41,663 bases of DNA, taken from the NCBI GenBank assembly GCA_964493955.1, contig CAZBPZ010000004.1:1-41663 (forward strand). Reading direction: 5' to 3'. This document shows, piece by piece, positions 30,410 through 38,325 of the stretch. The notes beneath the pieces were generated by a model. That model had not been told where the DNA came from. It saw nothing but the letters and a program-made list of their open reading frames with translations, and did no database searches. The position numbers were made by a program, and so were the translations under genes. Origin of the DNA: CAZBPZ01 sp964493955. GTDB taxonomy: Bacteria > Chloroflexota > Dehalococcoidia > Dehalococcoidales > Fen-1064. Positions within the stretch are counted from its first letter, which is position 1. Each line of letters opens with the position of its first letter.

Positions 30410-31236
30410 CGGCGCAGCCGTTTCACCTCACGCACGATGGCCGGCAGCACCTCACCCGTCCTGCCCTGGATAAGGTAGTCCGACACCCCCTCCCGGGTCA
30501 GCGGTGTCGGCTCGGCATTCACCTCGATTATCGTCATGGGTGCCGTGTCCGCCCGGCCCCGCCGGGCAGCATCCCAGGCACGCTGCCGGGCAACCCGCGG
30601 CAGGTTGGCAAAGGGATAGACCACGGCCGAAGTGCCGCATATCAGCATCAGGTCACACTTCCAGGCCTCCGTCAGGCTCTGTTCGGCCACGTCGGCCGGT
30701 ATCGGCTCCCCGAAGCCAACGGTATCACCCTTGACAATACCCCCGCACTCCGGGCAGCGGGGCGGCAGCACCCCGGCCTCCAGCATGGCCTGAAGGTCAA
30801 ACCGGTCCCGCGGGAAGCGGGCGTTACAGGTTATACAGCGCAGCTTGGCAATGCTACCGTGGTACTCGAGCAAACGCCGTGTCCCGGCCTTCTCGTGCAG
30901 GGCATCCACGTTCTGCGTGATAACGCACTTGACGAGGCCCATCTTCTCCAGCTCCACCAGGGCATAGTGGCCCGGGTTCGGCTGCCGGTCCGCCAGGGCA
31001 CCCAGGGCACCGGTACCCGCCCTGAGGCGCTCTTCCCACCAGCCCTTCGGGTCCTCCTGGAAGCGCTGCCACCCCAGGTAGGCCCGTCTCTCTGCCTCCG
31101 GGTTCTTTGTCCAGATGCCGTCCGGCCCCCGGAAGTCCGGGATGCCTGATTCAGTGGATATACCCGCCCCGGTAAGGGCAATCGCATAGCTTGAGCGTAC
31201 CAGGTCAGCGGCGGCCCGTTTGATAAGCTCTTCCAT
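30406..31236 (-). CDS. Sir2-family NAD-dependent protein deacylase (sirtuin)
   Basis: A 276-residue sirtuin. Visible motifs are ALTGAGISTESGIPDFRGPDG (NAD binding), ITQNVDALHEKAG, the catalytic His in LLEYHGSIAKLRC, a Zn ribbon with CITC and CPEC pairs, and ICGTSAVVYPFANLP. It removes acetyl or other acyl groups from lysines using NAD+. All key residues are present. ATG 31236 follows GAGGAGGG with a 6-base spacer; a promoter lies at 31262-31290. It is divergent from the MFS gene and convergent with the HAD gene. Confidence 0.93.
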   Translation of the reverse strand: MEELIKRAAADLVRSSYAIALTGAGISTESGIPDFRGPDGIWTKNPEAERRAYLGWQRFQEDPKGWWEERLRAGTGALGALADRQPNPGHYALVELEKMGLVKCVITQNVDALHEKAGTRRLLEYHGSIAKLRCITCNARFPRDRFDLQAMLEAGVLPPRCPECGGIVKGDTVGFGEPIPADVAEQSLTEAWKCDLMLICGTSAVVYPFANLPRVARQRAWDAARRGRADTAPMTIIEVNAEPTPLTREGVSDYLIQGRTGEVLPAIVREVKRLRR

Positions 31237-31261
31237 CGCGCGCCCTCCTCTTTCCCCGTAG

Positions 31262-31290
31262 AGTCTAGCAGACGTACCCGCCCCCTTCAA
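31262..31290 (-). promoter_or_regulatory. promoter of the sirtuin gene
   Basis: On the - strand: TTGAAG at 31290-31285, 17-base spacer, TAGACT at 31267-31262. Predicted start near 31255, leader about 19 bases containing the SD. Confidence 0.65.
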
Positions 31291-31322
31291 TCAAGGCCAC
31301 CGCCGGGCTGGCCGGTGCCACT

Positions 31323-31352
31323 TTGCCTTTGCCACACGCCCCAGCCTATAAT
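31323..31352 (+). promoter_or_regulatory. promoter of the MFS transporter gene
   Basis: TTGCCT at 31323-31328, 18-base spacer, perfect TATAAT at 31347-31352. Predicted start near 31359 gives a 7-base leader to ATG 31366. This rules out the in-frame ATG at 31351, which lies inside the -10 box. Confidence 0.7.
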
Positions 31353-31365
31353 GCAAGCACGCTCC

Positions 31366-32559
31366 ATGATACGGCGAGTCTTCCCCATACTGGCACTCTG
31401 TGTCTTCTCAGCCACGCTGGGTATTGGCATCATCTCTCCGCTATTACCCCTCTACGTACAGCACCTGGGGGCAACCGGGGTGGGTGTGGGGTCGATTATG
31501 GCCTCATACGCCATCTCCAACAGTATCTTCGTACCCATAATCGGCCGCATGTCAGACCGCCACGGCCGCAAGACATTCCTGACCCTTGGCCTCCTGCTCT
31601 ATGCCGGCATATCCATCGGCTACATCTTCGCCGGTGATGTTTACCAGCTCAGCGCCGTGCGTTTTTTCCAGGGCATCGCCGGGGCAATGACAGTGCCAAT
31701 CGCCATCTCCTACCTGGGGGACCTCTCCCCGGAGGGGGAAGAGGGAAAGTGGATGGGCTACGCCAACGCCTTCTTCTTCAGTGGCTTCGGCTTCGGGCCG
31801 CTCATCGGCGGCGTCATCACGGACAACTTCGGGCAGACAGCCGCCTTCCTGGTGCTCGTCGGCCTCAGCTTCTTCGCTTTCCTCGTCTCGCTCCTCTTCC
31901 TGCCCGATATACGCCCGCCGGCTGCTGCCGCCAGCCAGTCCGGCGGGCAGCTAAGGCTATCCTTTCGTGAGATGGGCCGGAGCGGCATGGTGCGGGGTCT
32001 TTTCAGCTTCCGGCTGGTGCAATCACTGGGGCGTGCCGGCATCGGCTCTTTCATGCCCATCTTCGCCGCCAGCCTCGGCATCAGCACCAGCCTGATAGGC
32101 GTGCTGCTGACCATCAACATCCTGTCGGTCACGCTCTTCTCACCGGCCGGAGGCTGGGTGTCAGACCGCTTCAACCGGCGCACCCTGACCATTGCCACCA
32201 GCCTGGGCTTCACCACCATGCTGGTAGCCATCCCCTTTGCCGGTAACTTCGTCCAGCTCCTCCTGCTGCTGCTGGCGCAGGGCCTGACATCTGCCATCTC
32301 CATGCCAGCCTCAACCGCCCTCAACGTGGAGGAGGGGCGCAGCTTCGGCATGGGCTCCACCATGTCCGTATTCTTCCTGGCCCAGGGGGCCGGGATGGCA
32401 ATTGGACCCATCGTATCCGGCGCCATCTACGACTCGGCGGACATCGGCTGGGTGTTCTACTTCGGGGCTATCACGGGCATCCTCGGCACGCTCCTCTTCG
32501 CCTGGTTCAGCCGTGGCTACCGTCCCCCGGAGCCTGCCCCGGATGACAGGCAGCGGTAA
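31366..32559 (+). CDS. major facilitator superfamily transporter
   Basis: A 397-residue protein with 12 predicted transmembrane helices. The MFS loop motif between helices 2 and 3 is clear: IGRMSDRHGRKTFL; a second copy, GWVSDRFNRRTL, lies at the start of the second half. It belongs to the drug:H+ antiporter-like (DHA1) type by layout, though substrate is unknown. The start is set by the promoter at 31323-31352; frames starting further upstream would cross the -10 box. The stop precedes the aro promoter by 17 bases, and no terminator is visible between them. Confidence 0.9.
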   Translation: MIRRVFPILALCVFSATLGIGIISPLLPLYVQHLGATGVGVGSIMASYAISNSIFVPIIGRMSDRHGRKTFLTLGLLLYAGISIGYIFAGDVYQLSAVRFFQGIAGAMTVPIAISYLGDLSPEGEEGKWMGYANAFFFSGFGFGPLIGGVITDNFGQTAAFLVLVGLSFFAFLVSLLFLPDIRPPAAAASQSGGQLRLSFREMGRSGMVRGLFSFRLVQSLGRAGIGSFMPIFAASLGISTSLIGVLLTINILSVTLFSPAGGWVSDRFNRRTLTIATSLGFTTMLVAIPFAGNFVQLLLLLLAQGLTSAISMPASTALNVEEGRSFGMGSTMSVFFLAQGAGMAIGPIVSGAIYDSADIGWVFYFGAITGILGTLLFAWFSRGYRPPEPAPDDRQR

Positions 32560-32576
32560 TGCCACCTCCGGCACGG

Positions 32577-32605
32577 TTGACAAAGCCTGCCGCCTGTGGT
32601 AGAGT
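32577..32605 (+). promoter_or_regulatory. sigma70-type promoter of the aromatic amino-acid operon
   Basis: TTGACA at 32577-32582, 17-base spacer, TAGAGT at 32600-32605. Predicted start near 32612, 13 bases before the leader-peptide ATG. Confidence 0.82.
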
Positions 32606-32624
32606 CCAGCTACAGGGTAAGACA

Positions 32625-32696
32625 ATGCTAGCACACTCCCAGGCCTACTACTGGTACTACTTTTTCCGGAGCGCCGGCAGCGCTTGGGAGGACTAG
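32625..32696 (+). CDS. aromatic leader peptide of the aro operon (attenuator)
   Basis: A 23-residue peptide from ATG 32625 to TAG 32694-32696. Codons 8-14 encode Tyr-Tyr-Trp-Tyr-Tyr-Phe-Phe, and codon 21 is another Trp. Seven aromatic codons in a row in front of an operon that makes the precursors of these same amino acids is the hallmark of a regulatory leader peptide, as in trpL and pheL. A weak SD (AGGG at 32614-32617) precedes it. The peptide itself is expected to have no function; its translation rate would sense charged tRNA-Tyr, -Phe and -Trp. Confidence 0.88.
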   Translation: MLAHSQAYYWYYFFRSAGSAWED

Positions 32697-32771
32697 CCGC
32701 GGCCAGGAGGCCGTAGCTAACAGGACGGAACCAGTGAGGACCCTCCCAAGCGGAGGGTCCTTCCATTTTTT
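32681..32771 (+). terminator. attenuator: antiterminator segment and intrinsic terminator
   Basis: The terminator is AGGACCCTCC (32737-32746), a 5-base loop, and GGAGGGTCCT (32752-32761), followed by TTCCATTTTTTATT. The segment CGCTTGGGAGG (32681-32691), inside codons 19-23 of the leader peptide, is perfectly complementary over 11 bases to CCTCCCAAGCG (32742-32752), which covers half of the terminator 5' arm and its loop. The two pairings exclude each other. Between them sits a further hairpin at 32694-32719 (TAGC/GCTA with CGGCC/GGCCG). A ribosome stalled at the aromatic codons leaves 32681-32691 free; one at the stop codon covers it. Confidence 0.88.
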
Positions 32772-32812
32772 ATTGGTGACCGGGCAGCAACACACCACGG
32801 GAGGGAGACAAG

Positions 32813-33889
32813 GTGATAATCATGAACAGCGATGCCACCGATGAAGACGTAGCCCGGGTGGTGAGAGAAATCAAGAAGTACGGCCTGCGCGCCGACGTAT
32901 CACGCGGCGCTTTCCGCACCATCATCGGGCTGATTGGTGACGAGCGCAAGGTGCCCTTCTCACACCTGGCCGTCCTGCCCGGCGTCAAGGAAGCCATGAT
33001 GGTGGAGACCCCTTACAAGCTCATCACCCGCGAGTACGCCCGGATGTCCGAGGGCGAAGGCGGTGACCGCACCATCAAGGTGGGCGGTGTCACCATCGGC
33101 GGCGACGAGCCGGTCTTCATGGCCGGACCGTGCGCGGTGGAATCGCGCCAGCAGGTGCTCCGTATCGCCGAGGGGGTGAAGAAGGCGGGGGCACACATCC
33201 TGCGGGGCGGTATCTTCAAGCCCAGGACCTCGGTCCACTCCTTCCAGGGGCTGGGGGCCAACGGCAGCGAAGAGGCCCTCCAGGCGCTCAGCTGGCTACG
33301 GGAAGCCGGCGACACCTTCGGCCTGCCGGTGGTGACCGAGGTGCGCGGTGAAAGCCAGGTGGACATTGTGGCCGAGTACGTGGATATCATCCAGATAGGC
33401 GCCCGTAACATGTATGACCAGGACCTCATCACCCGCGCCGCCCGCAAGCACAAGCCGGTGCTCTACAAGCGCCACTTCGGGGCCGGCATCGAGGAGTTCC
33501 TGTCCTTCGCCGAGTACATGGTGGCCGAAGAGAACAAGGACATTATCCTCTGCGAGCGCGGCATCCTGCCGCTGGGCAAGGGGCGCAACTACACCCGCTA
33601 CACCCTTGACCTCTCGGCGGTGCCCGCCATCCGGCGCGAGACCTACCTCCCCGTGATAGTCGACCCCAGCCATGCCGCCGGCCGGCGTGACCTGGTGTTC
33701 GACCTGAGCTGTGCCAGCATCGCCGCCGGTGCCTGCGGCCTTATCATCGAGGTGCACTACAACCCCGCCGAGGCCCTGGTTGATGCCCAGCAGCAGATTA
33801 CACCGGACGAGCTGGCCGAAATTATCACTGCCTGCCGCGGCATCCGGCAGGCCATCGGCCAGCGCAAGGCGGTGCCGGAACGTAAATGA
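32813..33889 (+). CDS. aroF: 3-deoxy-7-phosphoheptulonate (DAHP) synthase, type I-beta
   Basis: A 358-residue enzyme joining phosphoenolpyruvate and erythrose 4-phosphate, the first shikimate step. Residues 1-75 form the N-terminal ferredoxin-like domain of the Thermotoga/Bacillus-type enzymes, which mediates Tyr/Phe feedback. The barrel follows, with FMAGPCAVESRQQ (metal-ligand Cys), GGIFKPRTSVHSFQGLG, IQIGARNMYDQDLI, LYKRHFGAGIEEF and PVIVDPSHAAGRRD. The KRHFGAG segment differs from the more common KRGMSAT. GTG 32813 follows GGGAGGG with 6-base spacing; an in-frame ATG is three codons later. First gene behind the attenuator. Confidence 0.95.
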   Translation: MIIMNSDATDEDVARVVREIKKYGLRADVSRGAFRTIIGLIGDERKVPFSHLAVLPGVKEAMMVETPYKLITREYARMSEGEGGDRTIKVGGVTIGGDEPVFMAGPCAVESRQQVLRIAEGVKKAGAHILRGGIFKPRTSVHSFQGLGANGSEEALQALSWLREAGDTFGLPVVTEVRGESQVDIVAEYVDIIQIGARNMYDQDLITRAARKHKPVLYKRHFGAGIEEFLSFAEYMVAEENKDIILCERGILPLGKGRNYTRYTLDLSAVPAIRRETYLPVIVDPSHAAGRRDLVFDLSCASIAAGACGLIIEVHYNPAEALVDAQQQITPDELAEIITACRGIRQAIGQRKAVPERK

Positions 33890-33904
33890 AGACCATCAAC
33901 GTTA
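33871..33904 (+). repeat. 34-bp direct repeat at aroF-aroB junction, copy 1
   Basis: Covers the aroF stop and a start-like ATG; one mismatch against copy 2 at 33942-33975, 71 bases downstream. Copy 2 carries the real aroB start. Confidence 0.9.
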
Positions 33905-33933
33905 TCCGGCAAGAGGCCAGGCAAAGAATGTAA
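33886..33933 (+). pseudogene. 15-codon remnant of the aroB start created by a junction duplication
   Basis: ATG 33886 overlaps the aroF stop (ATGA). It encodes MKTINV, like the true AroB N terminus MKTVNV, then diverges and stops at TAA 33931-33933. It looks like an aborted duplicate of the aroB start, 24 bases before the real ATG. It could still couple translation from aroF to aroB by reinitiation. Confidence 0.6.
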
Positions 33934-33941
33934 GCACAATT

Positions 33942-33975
33942 GGTGCCGGAACGTAAATGAAGACCGTCAACGTTA
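33942..33975 (+). repeat. 34-bp direct repeat at aroF-aroB junction, copy 2
   Basis: Contains the functional aroB ATG (33957) and repeats GGTGCCGGAACGTAAATGAA from the aroF 3' end, although aroF itself ends in copy 1. Confidence 0.9.
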
Positions 33976-35036
33976 ATCTGGGCAAGCGCAGCTACCGCGT
34001 GGTCGTCGGCAGCGGCATCCTGGCCCGCACCGGAGAGTGGCTCCGCCAGCTCGGCCTGGGCGAGCGCGCGGCCATCATTACCGACGCGCAGGTGGGCAAA
34101 CTCTACGGTGAAAGACTGCGGGAGTCGCTGGCGGCCGCCGGAATCGAGGCGGCGGTACTGGCCGGACCCGAAAGCGAAGACGAGAAGTCGCTGGAGACAG
34201 CCGGGCGCCTCTACCACGAGCTGACCGAGTTCCGGGCGGAGCGGGGCACGCCGGTGCTGGCGCTGGGAGGCGGTGTCATAGGTGACCTGGCGGGGTTCGT
34301 AGCCGCCACTTACCTGCGGGGCGTCCCGCTGGTGCAGGTGCCCACCACCCTGCTCGCCCAGGCCGATAGCAGCCTCGGCGGCAAGACAGCCGTCAACCAC
34401 GGCCGCCTCAAGAACCGGGTAGGTACTTTCTACCAGCCACGCCTCACCGTGGCCGACGTGTCCACCCTGAAGACCCTGCCCCCCGCCGGGTTCAGCCACG
34501 GCCTCTGCGAGGTAACAAAGCACGGCGCTATCCGTGATGCCGGGCTGTTTACTTACATCGAGGACGAGCTTGACCGCATCCAGGCACGTGATGAAGCGGC
34601 GCTGGAGGAGATTGTCTACCGCTCCGCCGCCATCAAGGCCGCCGTGGTGGAGCAGGACGAAGAGGACCTCGGCCCGAGGAACATCCTCAACTTTGGCCAC
34701 ACCGTCGGGCACGCCGTCGAGACAGTCTCCAACTTCAGCATCGGGCACGGGCAGGCGGTGGCCATCGGCATGGTGGCGGCCGCCCGCATCTCGGAAAGGC
34801 TGGGCCTGCTGGAGCCGGCCGGGGAGCGCCGCCTGGAGCGGCTGCTGGAACGTGCCGGACTGCTCCCGGACACCGCCTCGCTCGACGCCGACGCGCTGCT
34901 GGCAGCAATGCGCCACGACAAAAAAGCCAGCGCCGGCCGGGTACGCTTCGTGCTACTGCGGGAAATCGGCCAGGCGGTACTGAGTGATGACGTGGACCTT
35001 GAGCTCGTCTCGGAGGTGCTGAAAACACTGCCATGA
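33957..35036 (+). CDS. aroB: 3-dehydroquinate synthase
   Basis: A 359-residue NAD- and metal-dependent enzyme converting DAHP to 3-dehydroquinate. Motifs seen are LALGGGVIGDLAGFVAATYL (NAD), QVPTTLLAQADSSLGGKTAVN (active site), HGLCEVTKHG, and LNFGHTVGHAVE (Zn-binding His). Length is normal for the family. It overlaps aroD by an ATGA tetranucleotide. The start is preceded by a duplicated junction rather than a clear SD. Confidence 0.96.
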   Translation: MKTVNVNLGKRSYRVVVGSGILARTGEWLRQLGLGERAAIITDAQVGKLYGERLRESLAAAGIEAAVLAGPESEDEKSLETAGRLYHELTEFRAERGTPVLALGGGVIGDLAGFVAATYLRGVPLVQVPTTLLAQADSSLGGKTAVNHGRLKNRVGTFYQPRLTVADVSTLKTLPPAGFSHGLCEVTKHGAIRDAGLFTYIEDELDRIQARDEAALEEIVYRSAAIKAAVVEQDEEDLGPRNILNFGHTVGHAVETVSNFSIGHGQAVAIGMVAAARISERLGLLEPAGERRLERLLERAGLLPDTASLDADALLAAMRHDKKASAGRVRFVLLREIGQAVLSDDVDLELVSEVLKTLP

Positions 35037-35689
35037 ACCGGCCGAAAATCTGTGCCTCAATTGTGAGCAATGACATCGAATCCATCCGCCGCGTCGAAGC
35101 GGCGGTAGACCTCTTTGAGGTCCGTATCGACCTCATTGGTGAGGGCTGGCGGGAGGTGGCCCGGCAGCTGGAAAAGCCCTGGATAGCCTGCAACCGGTCA
35201 GGTGCCGAGGGGGGCCGGTGGCAGGGGCCGGAGGCACGCCGCATCGAGCAGCTCCTCCTGGCCGGTGAACTCGGCGCGTCCATCATTGATATTGAGCTGC
35301 GCACGCCCAACCTGGACAACATCATACGCCTCATCAAGCGGCGCGCCCGCTGCCTCATCTCCTACCATGACTTGGAGAAGACACCGACGTTTGATACCAT
35401 GAGGCAGATTATCAACCGCCAGCTCAAGGCCGGCGCCGACATCTGCAAGGTGGTCACCACCGCCCGCAGTTTCAGCGATAACCTGGCCGTCCTGCAGCTC
35501 CTGCCGGCCTTCCCGCAGGCCCGGCTGGTAGCCTTTGCCATGGGGCCGGCCGGTATCACCAGCCGGGTGCTGGCCCCGCTGGCCGGGGCCGACTTCACCT
35601 ACGCGGCCGTGGACGGCACCGCTGAAGCCGCACCGGGCCAGCCGGGGGCAGCCGAGCTGCGGCGGCTCTACGAGGTGCTGAAGACATGA
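35033..35689 (+). CDS. aroD: type I 3-dehydroquinate dehydratase
   Basis: A 218-residue type I enzyme that forms 3-dehydroshikimate through a Schiff base. The opening KICASIVSNDIES, FEVRIDLIGE, SYHDLEKTP (catalytic His) and GADICKVVTTARSF (Schiff-base Lys) are all present, with VAFAMGPAGITSRVLAPLAGADFTYA near the C terminus. It is slightly short for the family, as is common in this phylum. Overlaps both neighbours by ATGA. Confidence 0.95.
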   Translation: MNRPKICASIVSNDIESIRRVEAAVDLFEVRIDLIGEGWREVARQLEKPWIACNRSGAEGGRWQGPEARRIEQLLLAGELGASIIDIELRTPNLDNIIRLIKRRARCLISYHDLEKTPTFDTMRQIINRQLKAGADICKVVTTARSFSDNLAVLQLLPAFPQARLVAFAMGPAGITSRVLAPLAGADFTYAAVDGTAEAAPGQPGAAELRRLYEVLKT

Positions 35690-36561
35690 AGCAAGCCATC
35701 ACCGGCAGCACCACGGTCTGCGGTGTCATCGGTGACCCGATTGAGCACACCCTGTCACCGGCCATGCACAACGCCGCCTTCCGCGAGCTGGGGCTGGACT
35801 TCGTCTACCTGCCCTTCCACGTGCACCCCCGGGGACTGGCGGCTGCCATCGGCGGTATGCGCGGCCTCAACATCCGCGGCCTCAACGTCACCATCCCGCA
35901 CAAGCTGAGTGTCATCCCGCTACTGGACGAGGTTGACCCCGCGGCCAGCCGCATCGGGGCGGTCAACACCATCGTCAACTACAAGGGCAAGCTGACCGGC
36001 TACAACACGGACGCCCCCGGCTTCATCCACGCCCTCCACCAGGAGGTGGCCGACCTTAAAGGCCGGCAGGTGCTCGTTATCGGGGCCGGGGGAGCGGCCC
36101 GGGCGGTTGCCTTTGCCCTGGCCGGGGAGGGGGCCGAGCTGACCATCCTGAACCGCCAGGAGGAATTCGACTGGGCCGAAGAGCTGGCGGCCACCATCCA
36201 CAATGCGTTCGGGCTGAAGGTGACCGCTGCCCTCCTGGAGCACCTGAACCTTGCTCCGGCCCTGGCGCAGGCCTCCGTCCTGGTAAATGCCACCAGCCTC
36301 GGTATGGCACCGAACGATGACCTCAGCCCCGTCCCCGCCGACCTGCTGCGGCCCGGCCTCATCGTCTTCGATGTTGTCTACAACCCGCTGGAGACCCGTC
36401 TCCTGCGCGAGGCAAAGGCCGCCGGGGGCCGCGCCATTAGCGGCCTGGAGATGCTGGTCTGGCAGGGGGCACTTGCCTTCCAGATGTTTACGGGCTACCC
36501 GGCACCGGTGGAGTTAATGCGGCGGGAGGCCATCCGCCAGCTAGAGGGACATGAAGACTAA
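35686..36561 (+). CDS. aroE: shikimate dehydrogenase
   Basis: A 291-residue NADP-dependent enzyme reducing 3-dehydroshikimate to shikimate. Substrate-binding residues are in HTLSPAMHNAAF and LNVTIPHKLSV (catalytic Lys), followed by GYNTDAPGF (Asp). The Rossmann motif is VLVIGAGGAARAVAFAL, and the C-terminal SGLEMLVWQGALAFQMFTG is conserved. Overlaps aroK by 11 bases. Confidence 0.96.
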   Translation: MKQAITGSTTVCGVIGDPIEHTLSPAMHNAAFRELGLDFVYLPFHVHPRGLAAAIGGMRGLNIRGLNVTIPHKLSVIPLLDEVDPAASRIGAVNTIVNYKGKLTGYNTDAPGFIHALHQEVADLKGRQVLVIGAGGAARAVAFALAGEGAELTILNRQEEFDWAEELAATIHNAFGLKVTAALLEHLNLAPALAQASVLVNATSLGMAPNDDLSPVPADLLRPGLIVFDVVYNPLETRLLREAKAAGGRAISGLEMLVWQGALAFQMFTGYPAPVELMRREAIRQLEGHED

Positions 36562-37087
36562 CGTTGCCCTCATCGGCTTCATGGGTACGGGTAAGTCGGC
36601 CGTGGGGCGCGAGCTGGCCCGGCGGCTGGGTAAAGAGTTTGTGGAGATGGACGAGCTGATAGTAGAGCGGGCCGGCAAGCCCATCCCGCGGATATTCCGC
36701 GAGGACGGCGAGGCCGCCTTCCGCCAGATGGAGATGGCGGTGGCGAAGGAGGTTGCCGGGCGCTCCAACCAGGTGATAGCCTGCGGGGGCGGCGTGGTGC
36801 TCAACCGCGTCAATATCGACCGCCTGCGGCAGACCTCACGGCTGGTGCACCTGGTGGCCTCGCCGGCCACCATACTGCAACGCACCCGCACCCAGGCCGG
36901 GCAGCGTCCGCTGCTGGACGTGGCCGACCCCGCCGGCCGCATCATCCGGCTGCTCGAGGAACGCCAGCCACTCTACCAGGCCGCCGCCGACATCGTGGTA
37001 GAGACCGATGGACAGACCGTGGCCGGGGTTGCCGACACCATCATAACCAGGCTGAAAGAAGATGAAGGCTACGCTTTCCCGGAGTAA
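36551..37087 (+). CDS. aroK: shikimate kinase
   Basis: A 178-residue P-loop kinase making shikimate 3-phosphate. Walker A is GFMGTGKSAVGRELA, the shikimate-binding Asp is in EMDELIVERAG, Arg in RIFREDGEAAFRQME, and CGGGVVLN is the Gly-rich loop; the LID Arg lies in AGQRPLLD. The gene overlaps the start of aroA by 26 bases, an unusually long overlap within this coupled operon. Confidence 0.95.
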   Translation: MKTNVALIGFMGTGKSAVGRELARRLGKEFVEMDELIVERAGKPIPRIFREDGEAAFRQMEMAVAKEVAGRSNQVIACGGGVVLNRVNIDRLRQTSRLVHLVASPATILQRTRTQAGQRPLLDVADPAGRIIRLLEERQPLYQAAADIVVETDGQTVAGVADTIITRLKEDEGYAFPE

Positions 37088-38325
37088 GATATCCGGGCGT
37101 GTCCGGGCACCCTCCTCCAAGAGTTACACTATCCGGGGGCTGATGTGCGCCGCCCTGGCACCCGGCACGAGCCACCTGCTGCAGCCGCTCGCCTCGGACG
37201 ATACCGAGGCCGCCCTGGAGGTGCTGTCCCGCCTTGGCGTGGCGGTAAGGCAAGCACACGACCGCTGGGAGATAGATGGCGGCCGGTTCCAGCCCGCGGC
37301 TGGTGACCTCTACTGCCGTGAGTCGGCCACCACCCTGCGCTTCATGACGGCCATCGCCACCCTGCTGCCGGGGCGCCATACCCTCACGGCCGGCCCCTCC
37401 CTCTCGCGCCGGCCGGTCGGGCCGCTGGTCGAGGCCCTGCGGATGGCAGGTGCCAGCTGCTTCGACTCCGGCGGCTACCCCCCCCGTGACGGTGGACGGC
37501 GGCGGGCTGCGCGGCGGCAGCACGAAGATTGCCGGCAATGTCAGCTCGCAGTTTGTCTCGGCCCTGCTGCTGGTGGCGCCGCGCGCCCACCAGGAGATGA
37601 ACATCCACCTCACCACCACCCTCGAGTCTGCCCCCTATGTCCTGATGACGCTGGACGTGATGCAGTGGTTCGGGGTCTCGGTAGCCTGCGATGACAGCCT
37701 GCGCCACTTTGAGGTGGCACGGCAGCCCTACGTCCCCACCCGCTACCCGGTGGAGGGCGACTGGTCCTCGGCCTCCTACCTGCTGGCACTGGGGGCGCTT
37801 GCTGGCCGGGTGCAGGTGGACAACCTGAAGGCCGAAAGCCTCCAGGCCGACCGTATCATGGCTGACATCCTGAAGCAGATGGGCGCCTCGGTCCGGGTGG
37901 AGCCCACCGCGGTGACGGTGGCACAATCACCCCTGCGGGCCGTCAACGTGGACCTGAGTAACTGCATTGACCTGCTGCCGACGGTGGCCGTCCTGGCGGC
38001 CGCCGCCGAAGGTACCAGCACCCTCACCGGCATCCGGCGTGCCCGCACCAAGGAGTCGGACCGGGTGGCGGCGGTACGCGAGGGGCTGGAGCGCCTCGGC
38101 ATCACCGCCCGTGAGGCCGAAGACAGCCTGAGCATCACCGGCGGCCCGACACACCCGGCCGTGATTGATAGTCACGGTGACCACCGCATCGCCATGGCCT
38201 TTGCCGCCCTCGGCGTGGCCAGGGGCGGTACCACCATTGAAGGGGCCGAGTGTGTCGCCAAGACCTACCCGGACTACTGGCACATACTGCGCCACCTGGG
38301 AGGGGAGGTAACACTCCATGAGTAA
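37062..38325 (+). CDS. aroA: EPSP synthase, split by a +1 frameshift at a C8 run
   Basis: 5-enolpyruvylshikimate-3-phosphate synthase. The first frame opens at ATG 37062 with VRAPSSKSYTIRGLM (Lys of the active site) and YCRESATTLRFMTA; the second frame continues from PPVTVDGGGLRGG with QFVSALLLVAPR, RTKESDRVAAVREGL and DSHGDHRIAMAFAALG. The frame changes at a run of eight C at 37478-37485; removing one C gives a continuous 420-residue protein of normal length. As written the first frame stops at 37694. All domains are otherwise intact and the flanking genes are healthy, so a sequencing or assembly error or a very recent mutation is likely; slippage at the C-run is possible. Confidence 0.9.

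Noticed and set aside
31351..31365. ATG 31351 as start of the MFS gene
   Set aside because: It overlaps the -10 box TATAAT (31347-31352), so it cannot be in the transcript; ATG 31366 also begins right before the first membrane helix.
32721..32740. T-box-like string AGGACGGAACC upstream of the aro terminator
   Set aside because: It resembles the T-box core AGGGTGGNACCGCG only in part. The leader (about 125 bases from the predicted start to the terminator) is short for a stem I with specifier loop, and the leader-peptide mechanism explains all the elements.
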